This document shows positions 16,402-25,830 of a stretch of 64,000 nucleotides of DNA, piece after piece. How positions within the stretch are numbered: position 1 is the stretch's first letter; every line of letters starts with the position of its first letter. The position numbers and the translations under genes are program-made. A model generated the notes under the pieces. That model did no database searches, was not told where the DNA came from, and saw only the letters and a program-made list of their open reading frames with translations. The DNA is from Caulobacter sp. AP07 (GTDB lineage: Bacteria; Pseudomonadota; Alphaproteobacteria; Caulobacterales; Caulobacteraceae). The stretch is taken from the NCBI RefSeq assembly GCF_000281955.1, contig NZ_AKKF01000008.1, positions 1 to 64,000 of the forward strand. Reading direction: 5' to 3'.

Positions 16402-18867
16402 ATGATCCCGGACGCGGATTTTCCGTTTCGACGCCGTTCTGACAGCCCAGGCTCGCCCGGGGCGCGGTCGGCCGCCGGCCTGCTGACCTCAGGTTCCGTC
16501 TTCGCCCTGACCTTGGTTTCAAGCCTGACCCTGGTCGCGCAGGCCCACGCCGAACCCACCCGTTACACTTTCAGGATTCCCGCCAAGGCCCGGTCGGAAG
16601 CGCTGATCGATCTTGGCGTCCAGGCGCGCGTCACGCTTGGCGGAGCCTCGTCCTGCCCGGGGCGGAGCCCGGCCGTGGTCGGCGTCCTGACGCTGCGCCA
16701 GGCCCTGGACGCCGTGACGTCGGGCGCGCCGTGCCGGTTCGAGATTCTCGGCGACGCCACGGTCAGCATCGCGCCCGAACGCCCCGCGCCGCGCCCGGCG
16801 CAGCCCAAGGCGGCCGAACCGGCCCTGCCTGTCGATGGCGTGATCGTCACCGCCACCAAGCGCGCGACACGGCTCGGCGCGACGGCCGGCGGGGTCAGCG
16901 TGATTGGCCCGGGACGGCTTCACGACGCCGGCTCGGTCGACACCAAGAGCATTTCGCAGCAGACGGCGGGCTTCATCACCACCAACCTCGGCGCGGCCCG
17001 CAACAAGATCATGCTGCGCGGCCTGTCGGACGGCGCCTTCACGGGCCGCACCCAGCAGACCGTGGGAACCTATCTCGACAACATCCCGCTGACCTACAAC
17101 GCCCCCGACCCCGACCTTCGGCTGATCGACGTCGATCGCGTCGAGATCCTGCGCGGTCCCCAGGGCGCGCTCTACGGCGGCGGGTCGTTGAGCGGGGTCT
17201 ACCGGATCGTGTCGCGCAAGCCGGTGCTGGACGAATGGTCGGGGGCGGTGAAGGTCGGCGCGGCCGCCACGGAGTCCGGCTCTCCCAGCGGTCGCCTGGA
17301 GGGTGTGGTCAACCTGCCGCTCGTCACGGGGCGAGCGGCGCTGCGGTTGGCGGCCTATAGCGACGTGGACGGCGGCTATGTCGACGACGTCAACCTGCGC
17401 CTTTCGAACGTCGATCGCACGACCCGGACCGGCGGTCGCGCGGCGCTGTCCGCCGTGCTCGGTGAGAACTGGTCGTTGACGATCTCGGGGGCGCGTCAGG
17501 ACCTGCACGCCACCGACAGCCAATACACGACGCCCAGCCTGGGTGGTCAGAAACGCGCCAACCAGGTGCGGGAGACCCACGACAACGTGCTGCAGCAGGG
17601 CGCGGTGACGCTGACCGGGACGGGGTCCTGGGGAAGGTTCGAGTCGTCCACCGGCTATGTCCGTCACCGCTTCGCCAGCCGCTTCGACGCCACGGCGGCC
17701 CTGAACCCGGCGAGCGTCTCGGCCGTCGACGTCGGCCTGTTCGATGAGGCCAGCAAGGTCAGGCTGTTGGTGGAGGACGCGGTGCTGTCCTCGCCCGACA
17801 GCGGCCGTTTCCGGTGGTTGCTCGGGCTCTACGGACTGGCCAGCCTGGAGGACAGCGACGGCGAACTGCGGGCCCGCATCGCCAAGGACCCCTCGCGGCT
17901 GCTCTACCTGGAGGACCGGCGTGACAGGCGTCGGGAGTTGGCCCTGTATGGCGAGACCGCCTATGACCTGGGTGGCGGATGGACCGTGAGCCTGGGCGGT
18001 CGGGCCTTCCGCACCGCTGTACGCACGACCTCGGCGATCACGGCGCCGGCCCCCGGACAATCCCGCAGATTCGAACGGCAGGCCCTTTTCACGGGCGTTT
18101 CTCCCAAGTTGTCGCTGCAACGAACGTGGGGCTCGGGTGGGATTGTCTATCTCCTGACCTCGGAGGGGTACAGGTCCGGCGGGTTCAATACGGGAGGACT
18201 CGTCGCGCTGTCGGCTCTGCGCGACTCGTTCAAGCCCGACCATCTGCGCAATTACGAGATTGGCGTCGGCGCCAGCCCGCTGGAAGGTCGCGTGACCCTG
18301 CGCGCCGCGCTGTTCCACGACGTGTGGACCGATATCCAGACCGACCAGTATCTGAGCTCGGGGCTGTCCTACACGGCCAATGTCGGCGATGGTCGCAACA
18401 CGGGCCTGGAACTCGAGGGCACGGCGCATGTCAGCCCAAACCTCACGGTCGAGGCCAATGCGCTGTTCAGCCGACCGCGCCTGAGCAGGGTGGACCAGAA
18501 CTTCGCGTCGGCGGCCCAGAGCGAACTGCCCGGCGTTCCGGACGTCTCGGCCGGGGCCATGACCCGCTACCAGCGAGACCTGGCCGCGGACCGGCGCCTC
18601 GTGCTGACCGCGGAGATGAAATATGTCGGCCGTTCGCGGCTGACCTTCGACCGGCGATTTTCGCCGTCCATGGGCGACTACGTGACCGGACGCCTGTCGG
18701 CCGAGGTGGCGACACCGACCTGGAACTTCACCTTCGCGGTCACCAATCCCGCCAATGCGTCCAGCGACACCTTCGCCTATGGCAACCCCTTCAGCTTCGG
18801 CCAGGTGCGCCAGGTCACGCCCCTGCGCCCGCGCACCTGGAGCCTGGATGTCTCCCGCGTCTTCTGA
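16402..18867 (+). CDS. TonB-dependent receptor/transducer with STN signalling domain (FecA-like)
   Basis: 821-residue outer-membrane receptor. After a signal peptide (ending near QAHAE) comes an STN domain, about residues 52-125 (YTFRIPAKARSEALIDLGVQA through APCRFEILGDATVSIAP), which contacts FecR in the periplasm. A plug follows (NKIMLRGLSDGAFTGRTQQTVGTYLDNIPL; RVEILRGPQGALYGGG) and then a barrel ending with the terminal Phe in SLDVSRVF. It is the effector of the sigma/FecR pair upstream; the ligand is probably a ferric siderophore, but this is inference. Confidence 0.94.
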   Translation: MIPDADFPFRRRSDSPGSPGARSAAGLLTSGSVFALTLVSSLTLVAQAHAEPTRYTFRIPAKARSEALIDLGVQARVTLGGASSCPGRSPAVVGVLTLRQALDAVTSGAPCRFEILGDATVSIAPERPAPRPAQPKAAEPALPVDGVIVTATKRATRLGATAGGVSVIGPGRLHDAGSVDTKSISQQTAGFITTNLGAARNKIMLRGLSDGAFTGRTQQTVGTYLDNIPLTYNAPDPDLRLIDVDRVEILRGPQGALYGGGSLSGVYRIVSRKPVLDEWSGAVKVGAAATESGSPSGRLEGVVNLPLVTGRAALRLAAYSDVDGGYVDDVNLRLSNVDRTTRTGGRAALSAVLGENWSLTISGARQDLHATDSQYTTPSLGGQKRANQVRETHDNVLQQGAVTLTGTGSWGRFESSTGYVRHRFASRFDATAALNPASVSAVDVGLFDEASKVRLLVEDAVLSSPDSGRFRWLLGLYGLASLEDSDGELRARIAKDPSRLLYLEDRRDRRRELALYGETAYDLGGGWTVSLGGRAFRTAVRTTSAITAPAPGQSRRFERQALFTGVSPKLSLQRTWGSGGIVYLLTSEGYRSGGFNTGGLVALSALRDSFKPDHLRNYEIGVGASPLEGRVTLRAALFHDVWTDIQTDQYLSSGLSYTANVGDGRNTGLELEGTAHVSPNLTVEANALFSRPRLSRVDQNFASAAQSELPGVPDVSAGAMTRYQRDLAADRRLVLTAEMKYVGRSRLTFDRRFSPSMGDYVTGRLSAEVATPTWNFTFAVTNPANASSDTFAYGNPFSFGQVRQVTPLRPRTWSLDVSRVF

Positions 18868-19018
18868 CCCTGGCGGTCGAGTTTGATTTCACAGGCCTAT
18901 TTTGGATCAACCCGCGCGCGAAACGCGAAAAATCTTCTGAGGTTCCCTCAAAACGGCGGCGTCTACCTCTTGATGGGGTCACGCTCGCTAGCGCGGCGCC
19001 CCCAAGTCGGGGAAAGTT

Positions 19019-19864
19019 ATGCCTGTGCTGTCGGGGCTCGTCTGCGCCCACAATGAAGAAGCGCGTATCGCGCAATGCCTTGAACGCCTGGCGTTCTGCG
19101 ACGAGATCGTCGTCGTCGCCGACCGGTGCTCCGATCGCACCGTCGCCATCGCGCGCAAGATGGGCGCCCGGATCGTTTCGGGGATTTTTCCGGTCGAGGG
19201 CCTGCGCAAGGCGGCCGGCGTCGCCGCCTGCCGCGGCCGATGGATCATGGAACTGGACGCCGACGAGGCTGTGACGCCCGCCCTGGCGCTGGAAATCCGG
19301 GAGACGATCGCCAAGGCCGACGCCGGCGACTGGTACCAGGTTCCGGTCGACAACTTCGTGGGCGAGCGGCTGGTGCGCCACGGCTGGGGCGGCTCGTTCG
19401 GCGCTTCGTCGGTGGCGCGGCTGTTCCGCAAGGGCGTCAAGAGCTGGAAGAGCGAGCGCGTCCATCCGGGTACGACCTTCACCGGCGTCTATGGCGGCCG
19501 ATTGCAGCATGCCATCCTGCACAAGGTCGACGACGACATCGCCGACATGGTCCAGCGCCTCAACCGCTATACCGCGCTGCGCGGTCAGGACCTGGCCGAC
19601 AGCGGCAAGATCAAGAGCCTGTGGGACGACCTGTTCCGGGGCGTGCGCCGCTTTTACAAGTGCTACGTCTCGCGCAAGGGGTACCAGGAAGGCGACCTGG
19701 GCTTCCTGATCGCGGTCATGGCCGGACTCTATCCGTTGCTGTCCAACCTCAAGGCGCGGGAGATCCGCTTCCTGAACGGGCAGGACGTCCGGACCGTGCG
19801 CGCCGGACGCGCCGCGGTGATCAACCTGGACGGCGAGGATACGAGGCTGGGCCATTCGGCCTAG
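19019..19864 (+). CDS. family 2 glycosyltransferase (WaaE/KdtX-like)
   Basis: 281 residues. N-terminal GT-A nucleotide-sugar fold: LSGLVCAHNEEARIAQCLERL, ADRCSDRTVAIARKMGARI, and the metal-binding DxD in MELDADEAVTP. The following region (WYQVPVDNFVGERLVRHGWGGSF; RVHPGTTFTGVYGGRLQHAILHK) is of the kind seen in lipopolysaccharide-core GT2 enzymes such as WaaE/KdtX. There is no membrane segment at the N-terminus and a weakly hydrophobic C-terminal helix (GFLIAVMAGLYPLLSNL). It forms a two-gene unit with the deacetylase-like gene that starts ten bases downstream. Sugar donor and acceptor are unknown. Confidence 0.85.
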   Translation: MPVLSGLVCAHNEEARIAQCLERLAFCDEIVVVADRCSDRTVAIARKMGARIVSGIFPVEGLRKAAGVAACRGRWIMELDADEAVTPALALEIRETIAKADAGDWYQVPVDNFVGERLVRHGWGGSFGASSVARLFRKGVKSWKSERVHPGTTFTGVYGGRLQHAILHKVDDDIADMVQRLNRYTALRGQDLADSGKIKSLWDDLFRGVRRFYKCYVSRKGYQEGDLGFLIAVMAGLYPLLSNLKAREIRFLNGQDVRTVRAGRAAVINLDGEDTRLGHSA

Positions 19865-19874
19865 ACACCGTCCG

Positions 19875-20669
19875 ATGTGGCTCAACCGTCTCCTGATCAC
19901 CGCTATCCTCGGGCCGGAACTCGCGCGCTGGAAGGCGCGGGCGCGCGCGCCCGTGGTCTGGTGGCGGGATGACGACGCGCGCCGTCCGACCCCGGCCCTG
20001 GATCGCTTGCTGGCCCTGTCGAGCCGCTTTGAAGCGCCGATCACGCTGGCGGCGGTGCCGGACGGCGACATCCAGGCCCTGGCCCAGGCCTGCCGCGCGG
20101 CCGGCGGGGTCGAACTGGCTATCCACGGCTTCCGACACGAAAATCGCGCGCCGCCGGGGCGGCCTTCGGGTGAGGTCAACGACCTGGATCGCCTGGCCGA
20201 CGTGGTGCTGGAACTGGGCACGGCGCTGGACGTCTTCAGGCGCGCCGGGACGCCGGCCAGTCTGTTCGTGCCGCCCTGGAACAACATCCATCCGACCCTG
20301 AGGGCGGCGCTGGCGCTGCACGGCCTGGAGCTTTCCGGCTACGGCGATCTGCGCAATGTGGACGAACCGGCCCGCCTGGACGCCCATCTGGACGTCCTGC
20401 GCTGGAAGCCCGGGCCTCGCTTCCGGGGCGCGGCGCGGTTCCTGTCGCGGACCCGTCGTCTGCTGACCGAGCGACGCCGCAAGGGGCTCTGGGACGAACC
20501 GCTCGGCCTGCTGACCCATCACCTGGATCACGACGAGGCTACCTGGCGGTTCCTGGAAGCCTTCCTGCCCGTCGTGAAGCCCGTCAGCCGTCGGTCCATC
20601 GTCGGCGACCCCGTCGCGAGGACGGGACGCGACGGCCCGCGGACCCTCGCGCCCCGGAAGGCCGGCTAG
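19875..20669 (+). CDS. polysaccharide-deacetylase-like protein
   Basis: 264 residues. It has a metal-site-like VVWWRDDDARRPTPALDRLL and the later AIHGFRHENRAPPGRPSGE, which match the Asp-Asp and His-x-x-x-His pattern of carbohydrate esterase 4/NodB-like proteins; FVPPWNNIHPTL is the next conserved strand. It begins ten bases after the glycosyltransferase and its end comes within three bases of the convergent malate synthase stop. Likely job: removing an N-acetyl or O-acyl group from the glycan built by the neighbour, or a related hydrolysis. The substrate cannot be read from sequence. Confidence 0.78.
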   Translation: MWLNRLLITAILGPELARWKARARAPVVWWRDDDARRPTPALDRLLALSSRFEAPITLAAVPDGDIQALAQACRAAGGVELAIHGFRHENRAPPGRPSGEVNDLDRLADVVLELGTALDVFRRAGTPASLFVPPWNNIHPTLRAALALHGLELSGYGDLRNVDEPARLDAHLDVLRWKPGPRFRGAARFLSRTRRLLTERRRKGLWDEPLGLLTHHLDHDEATWRFLEAFLPVVKPVSRRSIVGDPVARTGRDGPRTLAPRKAG

Positions 20670-20671
20670 CG

Positions 20672-22252
20672 CTAGCTGATCAGTTCATACGCGGGGAGGG
20701 TCAGGAATTCTTCCAGCGTGTCGGCCAGCACCATCCGCGAGAACAGATGGGCGGCCTCTTCCAGGCGCGGCGACGGGAAGTCGCGACGCAGGCCGGCCAT
20801 CTCCTGGGTCAGCAGGCCGACGAACAGCTCCGAGGTGATGGTGCGGCCGTCGTCGAGCTCGGCGGCCAGCTTGATCCATTGCCACAGCTGGGTGCGGCAG
20901 ATCTCGGCCGTCGCGGCGTCTTCCATCAGGTTGTAGAGCGGCACGGCCCCGCGGCCCTCGATCCAGGCCTGGGTGTAGCGCACGCCGACCCGGATGTTCT
21001 CGCGCACGCCGTCCTCGGTGCGAACGCCGTCGTGCAACTCCAACATCTGGGGTTGGGTAATGGTCAGGTCGGCGAGCTTGCGGTCCAGCTGGTTGGGCGT
21101 CGGCATCAGGCGGTCGAAGACCTCCATGGCCACCGGCACCAAGTCGGGGTGGGCGACCCAGGTGCCGTCGTGGCCGGCCCCGGCCTCGCGTTCCTTGTCG
21201 GCCCGGACCTTGGCGAAGGCGGCCTGGTTGGCGGCCTCGTCGCCCTTGATCGGAATCTGGGCGGCCATGCCGCCCATGGCGAAGGCCCCGCGGCGGTGGC
21301 AGGTCTGGATCAGCTTCAGCGAATAGGCGCCCAGGAACGCCTGGCCCATGACCATGGCCGAACGGTTGGGGGTCAGGAACGCGGGCCGGCGGCCCAGGCG
21401 CTTGATGAACGAGAAGATGTAGTCCCAGCGACCGCAGTTGAGGCCGGCCATGTGGTCGCGCAGTTCGAAGATGATCTCGTCCATCTCGAAGGCGGCGGGG
21501 ATGGTCTCGATCAGCACCGTGGCCTTGATCGTGCCGACGGGCAGGCCGAGCGCCTGCTGGGTATGGACGAAGACCTCGTTCCACAGCCGCGCCTCAAGAT
21601 GGCTCTCCAGCTTGGGCAGGTAGAAATAGGGGCCCGAGCCCTGGGCCAGCGCGGCCTTGGCGTTGTGGAACAGGTAGAGGCCGAAATCGAACAAGGCTCC
21701 GCTGATGGGCTGGCCGTCGACCTCCAGGTGGCGCTCGGGGAGATGCCACCCACGGGGACGAATGACCAGGACGGCTGGGTTGGCTCCCAGCGCGTAGCGC
21801 TTGCCGGAGTTGGCGTCGACATGGGTCAGGTCGCCTGCCCAGCGGTCTTTCAGATTGACCTGGCCCTCGATCAGGTTGGCCCAGGTCGGCGAGGTGGCGT
21901 CCTCGAAGTCGGCCATGAACACCTTGGCCCCGCAGTTGAGGGCGTTGATGATCATCTTGCGATCGACGGGGCCGGTGATCTCGACGCGGCGATCCTGCAG
22001 GTCGGCCGGGATCGGCGCGACCGTCCAGTCGCCAGCGCGGACCTCGGCGGTTTCGGCCAGGAAGTCCGGCAGTTCGCCGGCGTCGAAGCGGGCCTGGCGG
22101 GCGACGCGCAGGGCCAGCAGCTCACGACGGCGGGCGTCGAACCGGCGATGCAGGTCGGCTACGAAGGCCACGGCCTCGGGGGTGAGGATTTCCACGGCGC
22201 GGCCCTCGACGGAACCGGTGATCTGAACATTGGCGGCGATGTCGAGGGGCAT
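20672..22252 (-). CDS. aceB: malate synthase A
   Basis: 526-residue malate synthase: glyoxylate + acetyl-CoA + H2O gives malate + CoA. Typical segments are KMIINALNCGAKVFMADFEDATSPTW, the WHLPERHLEVDGQPISGALFDFGLY region, and GRWDYIFSFIKRLGRRPAFLTPNRSA near the active site. I chose the ATG at 22252, where AGGA precedes MPLDIAANVQITG. The next start is 42 bases upstream and lacks a good ribosome site. It follows a 77-residue gene and aceA in the same direction, together completing the glyoxylate shunt. Confidence 0.96.
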   Translation of the reverse strand: MPLDIAANVQITGSVEGRAVEILTPEAVAFVADLHRRFDARRRELLALRVARQARFDAGELPDFLAETAEVRAGDWTVAPIPADLQDRRVEITGPVDRKMIINALNCGAKVFMADFEDATSPTWANLIEGQVNLKDRWAGDLTHVDANSGKRYALGANPAVLVIRPRGWHLPERHLEVDGQPISGALFDFGLYLFHNAKAALAQGSGPYFYLPKLESHLEARLWNEVFVHTQQALGLPVGTIKATVLIETIPAAFEMDEIIFELRDHMAGLNCGRWDYIFSFIKRLGRRPAFLTPNRSAMVMGQAFLGAYSLKLIQTCHRRGAFAMGGMAAQIPIKGDEAANQAAFAKVRADKEREAGAGHDGTWVAHPDLVPVAMEVFDRLMPTPNQLDRKLADLTITQPQMLELHDGVRTEDGVRENIRVGVRYTQAWIEGRGAVPLYNLMEDAATAEICRTQLWQWIKLAAELDDGRTITSELFVGLLTQEMAGLRRDFPSPRLEEAAHLFSRMVLADTLEEFLTLPAYELIS

Positions 22253-22332
22253 GGCGGGTCCTGCGAGAGTTCGGTCTTGGCCTTCCCACGCCAAGGGCGC
22301 GGGAGGTGAATTATTGTGGCGGGTATCGAAAG

Positions 22333-22566
22333 TCAGGCGCTTTTCACGGCGCCCTTTTCCCGGACGGTCGGGACGATCTGGTCGCCCCAGTTTCCCGCGC
22401 CGTCATGAAAACGGGAAGACCGGACCAGCTCGACCGAATAGCCGGCGTCGATGGCGCGTCGCACCGCTTCGTTCAGGCGATGGGACGCTTCGGCCACCCG
22501 GTCCACGGCCCGTTCCTGGGCGGACGCGTTGGGCATGGCGGCGGGGGTGAATTGGGGCGCGGACAT
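22333..22566 (-). CDS. small protein between the glyoxylate-shunt genes, unknown function
   Basis: 77 residues from an ATG with GAGG about nine bases upstream. It starts MSAPQFTPAAMPNASAQERAVDRVAEASHRLNEAVRRAID, a helical amphipathic segment, then GYSVELVRSSRFHDGAGNWGDQIVPTV. No signal, membrane helix or known motif is visible. Its neat position between aceA and aceB and the good ribosome site support it being real and co-transcribed. I do not recognise the family. Confidence 0.7.
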   Translation of the reverse strand: MSAPQFTPAAMPNASAQERAVDRVAEASHRLNEAVRRAIDAGYSVELVRSSRFHDGAGNWGDQIVPTVREKGAVKSA

Positions 22567-22630
22567 GGGGTGATCCTCGATCGGGTTGGCGGGGTTGGTC
22601 GCCCCCTCCCGGAGGAGGGGGCGGGTAGAG

Positions 22631-24250
22631 CTATTCGGCGGCGAACTGGCTCATGGTGTTGCCGTGACCGCCGGCCTTCAGGGCCCGCTCACCGGCGACC
22701 ATTTCCTTGAAGGTGTCGCCCAGGTCCGAGCCGACCTCGTGCTGGTGCTTCACGGCCGAGACGCCACGACGGATTTCCTCGCGCTGGACGGAATTGACGT
22801 AGGCCTTCATCCGGTCGTCGCCGAAATAGCCGCGCGACAGCTCGTCCATGCTCTTGGCGGTCAGGTGGAAGGTCGGCAGGGTGATCAGGTTGTGGAACAC
22901 CCCGGCCCGGGCCGAGATGTCGGCCTGGAAGCGGGCAAGGCGGGCGTCGGTCTCGCGGCCCAGGTCGGTGGCGTCGAGATCGGCCGACATCAGGCCCGCG
23001 CCGTCCGGATAGGAGTCCTTGTGGATCTTGCCCTCGGCGATCCACTGGTCGCGCACCTGCTTGCGCAGGTTCAGGGTCCAGTTGAAGGACGGCGAGTTGT
23101 TGTAGGTCAGCTTGGCGTTGGGCACGACCTGGCGGATCTCGGTGACCATGGCGGCGATCTCGTCGACATTGGGGGTGTCGGTCTCGATCCACAGCAGGTC
23201 GGCGCCGCCCTGGGTCAGGGAGGCGATGCAGTCCTCGATGACCCGGGCCCGGCCGGTGCCGTCCTGGAAGGCGAACAGGCCGTTGGGCATCCGCACCGGC
23301 TTGACGAACTGGCCGTCCTTGTAGAGCGCGACCTCGCCGTCCTGGATCGGGTTCTCGGCGATGATGGCCTCGGTCTTCAGCCACTTGATGTAGTCGGACG
23401 CCAGGTCGCCGGGCTCCTGGCTGACCGGGACCTTCTGGGTCAGGCCGGCGCCGAGGCTGTCAGTGCGGGCCACGATGACGCCGTCGTCGACGCCCAGTTC
23501 CTCGAAGGCCAGGCGACAGGCGCGCAGCTTCTCGATGAAGTCCTCGCGGGGAACCGTGACCTTGCCGTCCTGGTGGCCGCACTGCTTGGCGTCGGACACC
23601 TGGTTCTCGATCTGCAGGCAGCAGGCGCCGGCCTTGATCATTTCCTTGGCCAGGATGTAGGTGGCGTTCTCGTTGCCGAACCCGGCGTCGATGTCGGCGA
23701 TGATCGGAACGACATGGGTCTCGAAGCCGTCGATCGCCTCGATCGCCGCCCGCTCGGCCGCCGCGTCGCCGGCGTCGCGCGCCGTCCGCAGGACCTTGAA
23801 GAGGTCGTTGATCGCCACTTCGTCGGCCTGGCGCAGGGAGACGTAGATCTCCTCGATCAGGTCGACGACCGAGGTCTTCTCATGCATCGACTGGTCCGGC
23901 AGGTGGCCGAAGCGGTTGCGCAGGCCGGCCACCATCCAGCCGGACAGATAGACATAGGCGCCCTTGGTCGTGCCGCGCAGGCGCTTGACCGACTTGATCA
24001 TCTGCTGGGCGTGGAAGCCCGACCAGCAGCCCAGCGACTGGGTGAACTGGGCGCTGTCGCGGTCGTAGTCGGCCATGTCGGCGCGCATCACACCGGCCAT
24101 CGAACGGGCGATGTCGAGATGGGTGGAAAAGGTGTTCTGCAGCTTCAGCTGGATGATGTCGTCGACGGCGATGCCGCCGGGTGTCACGCCTTGGGGATAG
24201 CGGCTCAGGAGGGCTTCGCGATGTTGGGCGTAGGTCTTGCGCGGCGTCAT
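22631..24250 (-). CDS. aceA: isocitrate lyase
   Basis: 539-residue isocitrate lyase, the long proteobacterial form: isocitrate gives succinate + glyoxylate. The catalytic loop is KQCGHQ (about residues 222-227, with the active Cys at 224); usually written KKCGH, here the second Lys is Gln, a tolerated variation. Other marks are GAYVYLSGWMVAGL, ADIDAGFGNENATYIL and LTYNNSPSFNWTLNL. It is the first gene of the shunt unit, divergent from a ScfR regulator whose operators lie between them. Confidence 0.97.
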   Translation of the reverse strand: MTPRKTYAQHREALLSRYPQGVTPGGIAVDDIIQLKLQNTFSTHLDIARSMAGVMRADMADYDRDSAQFTQSLGCWSGFHAQQMIKSVKRLRGTTKGAYVYLSGWMVAGLRNRFGHLPDQSMHEKTSVVDLIEEIYVSLRQADEVAINDLFKVLRTARDAGDAAAERAAIEAIDGFETHVVPIIADIDAGFGNENATYILAKEMIKAGACCLQIENQVSDAKQCGHQDGKVTVPREDFIEKLRACRLAFEELGVDDGVIVARTDSLGAGLTQKVPVSQEPGDLASDYIKWLKTEAIIAENPIQDGEVALYKDGQFVKPVRMPNGLFAFQDGTGRARVIEDCIASLTQGGADLLWIETDTPNVDEIAAMVTEIRQVVPNAKLTYNNSPSFNWTLNLRKQVRDQWIAEGKIHKDSYPDGAGLMSADLDATDLGRETDARLARFQADISARAGVFHNLITLPTFHLTAKSMDELSRGYFGDDRMKAYVNSVQREEIRRGVSAVKHQHEVGSDLGDTFKEMVAGERALKAGGHGNTMSQFAAE

Positions 24251-24339
24251 GTGTCTGGTCCCGAGAAGGCGGTCGAGTAGGAGGGTTTGTGTCTCGGAGC
24301 TAACCCGCCCGCCGCGACGGACGCGAACCTATTGAAGGT

Positions 24340-24354
24340 GATTTGTCACAAATC
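24340..24354. promoter_or_regulatory. palindromic operator, probably for the ScfR regulator
   Basis: GATTTGT-C-ACAAATC is a perfect 7-1-7 palindrome, 86-100 bases upstream of aceA and 40 bases upstream of the regulator start. ScfR-type regulators bind AT-rich palindromes near their own promoters, so this could control both genes; the link is inferred from position. Confidence 0.55.
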
Positions 24355-24362
24355 GACTTTGT

Positions 24363-24376
24363 GATTTCTGTAAATC
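24363..24376. promoter_or_regulatory. second palindrome of the same type, weaker
   Basis: GATTT-CTGT-AAATC repeats the outer half-sites of the operator at 24340-24354 with a 4-base centre, 8 bases beyond it. Two related sites next to each other suggest cooperative binding by the adjacent regulator. Confidence 0.4.
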
Positions 24377-24393
24377 TGTGACAACATGACCGA

Positions 24394-25824
24394 ATGGCGA
24401 CCTCGGACAAGAAGCTCTTTCTCGGCGGCCGGTTGAAGCGGCTGCGGCGCGACCTGGGCATCACCCAGACCCGCATGGCCGAGGACCTGGAGGTCTCGGC
24501 CAGCTACCTGAACCTGCTGGAGCGCAACCAGCGGCCGGTGACGGCCCAGATGCTGCTGCGCCTGGCCGACGCCTACGACCTGGATTTCCGCAGCCTGGCG
24601 GCCGACGATCCCGGCGGCGGGGCCGGACTGGAGGAGGTGCTGGGCGACAAGATGTTCGCCGATCTGGGCATCGGGCGTCACGAGGCCGCCGAGGTGGCCG
24701 AGGTGTCGCCGGCGGTCACCGAGGCGGTGGTGCGGCTCTACCGGGCCTATATCGATCGCGAGCGGCTGATCGACCTGGGCGCCTTCGACCGGGTGGAAGG
24801 GATCGCGCCCTCGGGAGTCGCCACCCTGCAGCCGACGGATTGGGTGCGAGACCTTGTCAGCTCGCAGCGCAACTATTTCCCCGAGCTCGAAACCTGCGCC
24901 GAGGCTGTGGTCGCCCTCCTGAAGGCGGACCCGCAGGACCTGGGCCCGGCGGTGCGCGAGCGCCTGCAGACCCGGCATGGCGTGCAGACCCGGGTGATGC
25001 CGGTCGAGGTGATGAGCAGCTCGCTGCGTCGCTACGACCACCACCGCAAGCGGCTGATGCTGTCGGAGACCCTGGCGCCGGCCAGCCGGATCTTCGCGAT
25101 GTGCTATCAGCTGGGCCTGCTGGAATATGGCGATGACCTGACCGCCCTGGCCGACCGCTTCAAGGCTCCCGACCGCGCCAGTCGCCAGCTGCTCAAGGTG
25201 TTCCTGGGCAACTATCTGGCCGGGGCGATCATGATGCCCTACGGACCATTCCTGGCGGCGCTGGAGGCCAGCGGCTACGACATCGAGCGGGTGCGGTCGC
25301 GGTTCGGCATCAGCTTCGAACAGGCGGCCCAGCGACTGACGACCCTGGGCCGCTCGGGCGCGCGCGGCGTGCCGTTCTTCATGGTCCGGCTGGACGCGGC
25401 CGGCAACATCTCCAAGCGGTTCGCGGCCGGCGCCTTCCCGTTCTCGCGGTTCGGCGGCACCTGTCCGCGCTGGAACGTCCACGACAGCTTCAAGACCCCG
25501 GGGCGCATCCTCACCCAGGTGATCGAGACGCCGGACGGCGAGCGCTACTTCACCCTGTCGCGCACGGTTCGCCGGGTGTCCGGCCTGCAGGCCGGCCAGG
25601 AGGACGAACTGGTCATCGGCCTGGGCTGCGAGTTGAAATACGCCGCCAAGCTGGCCTATGCGCGCGGGCTGGACATCGCCGCCCCGGTCGCGGTCGAGAT
25701 CGGCCCGTCCTGCCGGATCTGCGAGCGGCCGGCCTGTCCGCAGCGGGCGGCGGCGCCGATCAACAGGACCTTGCTGGTCGAGGAATCCAGCAAGGCCCTG
25801 TCGCCGTTTCCGTTCGTGACCTGA
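24394..25824 (+). CDS. ScfR-family (XRE/DUF2083) short-chain fatty-acyl-CoA regulator
   Basis: 476 residues. An N-terminal XRE helix-turn-helix ([55 protein letters not shown]) is followed by a DUF2083 effector region and a C-terminal Cys cluster in [22 protein letters not shown]. This is the layout of RamB/ScfR proteins, which control the glyoxylate shunt and propionate genes in response to acyl-CoA. It is divergent from aceA, with two palindromes between, so it probably regulates aceA-aceB. The Cys cluster may bind metal. Its end is close to convergent metE. Confidence 0.9.
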   Translation: MATSDKKLFLGGRLKRLRRDLGITQTRMAEDLEVSASYLNLLERNQRPVTAQMLLRLADAYDLDFRSLAADDPGGGAGLEEVLGDKMFADLGIGRHEAAEVAEVSPAVTEAVVRLYRAYIDRERLIDLGAFDRVEGIAPSGVATLQPTDWVRDLVSSQRNYFPELETCAEAVVALLKADPQDLGPAVRERLQTRHGVQTRVMPVEVMSSSLRRYDHHRKRLMLSETLAPASRIFAMCYQLGLLEYGDDLTALADRFKAPDRASRQLLKVFLGNYLAGAIMMPYGPFLAALEASGYDIERVRSRFGISFEQAAQRLTTLGRSGARGVPFFMVRLDAAGNISKRFAAGAFPFSRFGGTCPRWNVHDSFKTPGRILTQVIETPDGERYFTLSRTVRRVSGLQAGQEDELVIGLGCELKYAAKLAYARGLDIAAPVAVEIGPSCRICERPACPQRAAAPINRTLLVEESSKALSPFPFVT

Positions 25825-25830
25825 GGCCGA

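Noticed and set aside
24386-24388. Alternative ATG just before the ScfR start
   Set aside because: It is not in frame with the protein; the ATG at 24394 begins the helix-turn-helix frame.
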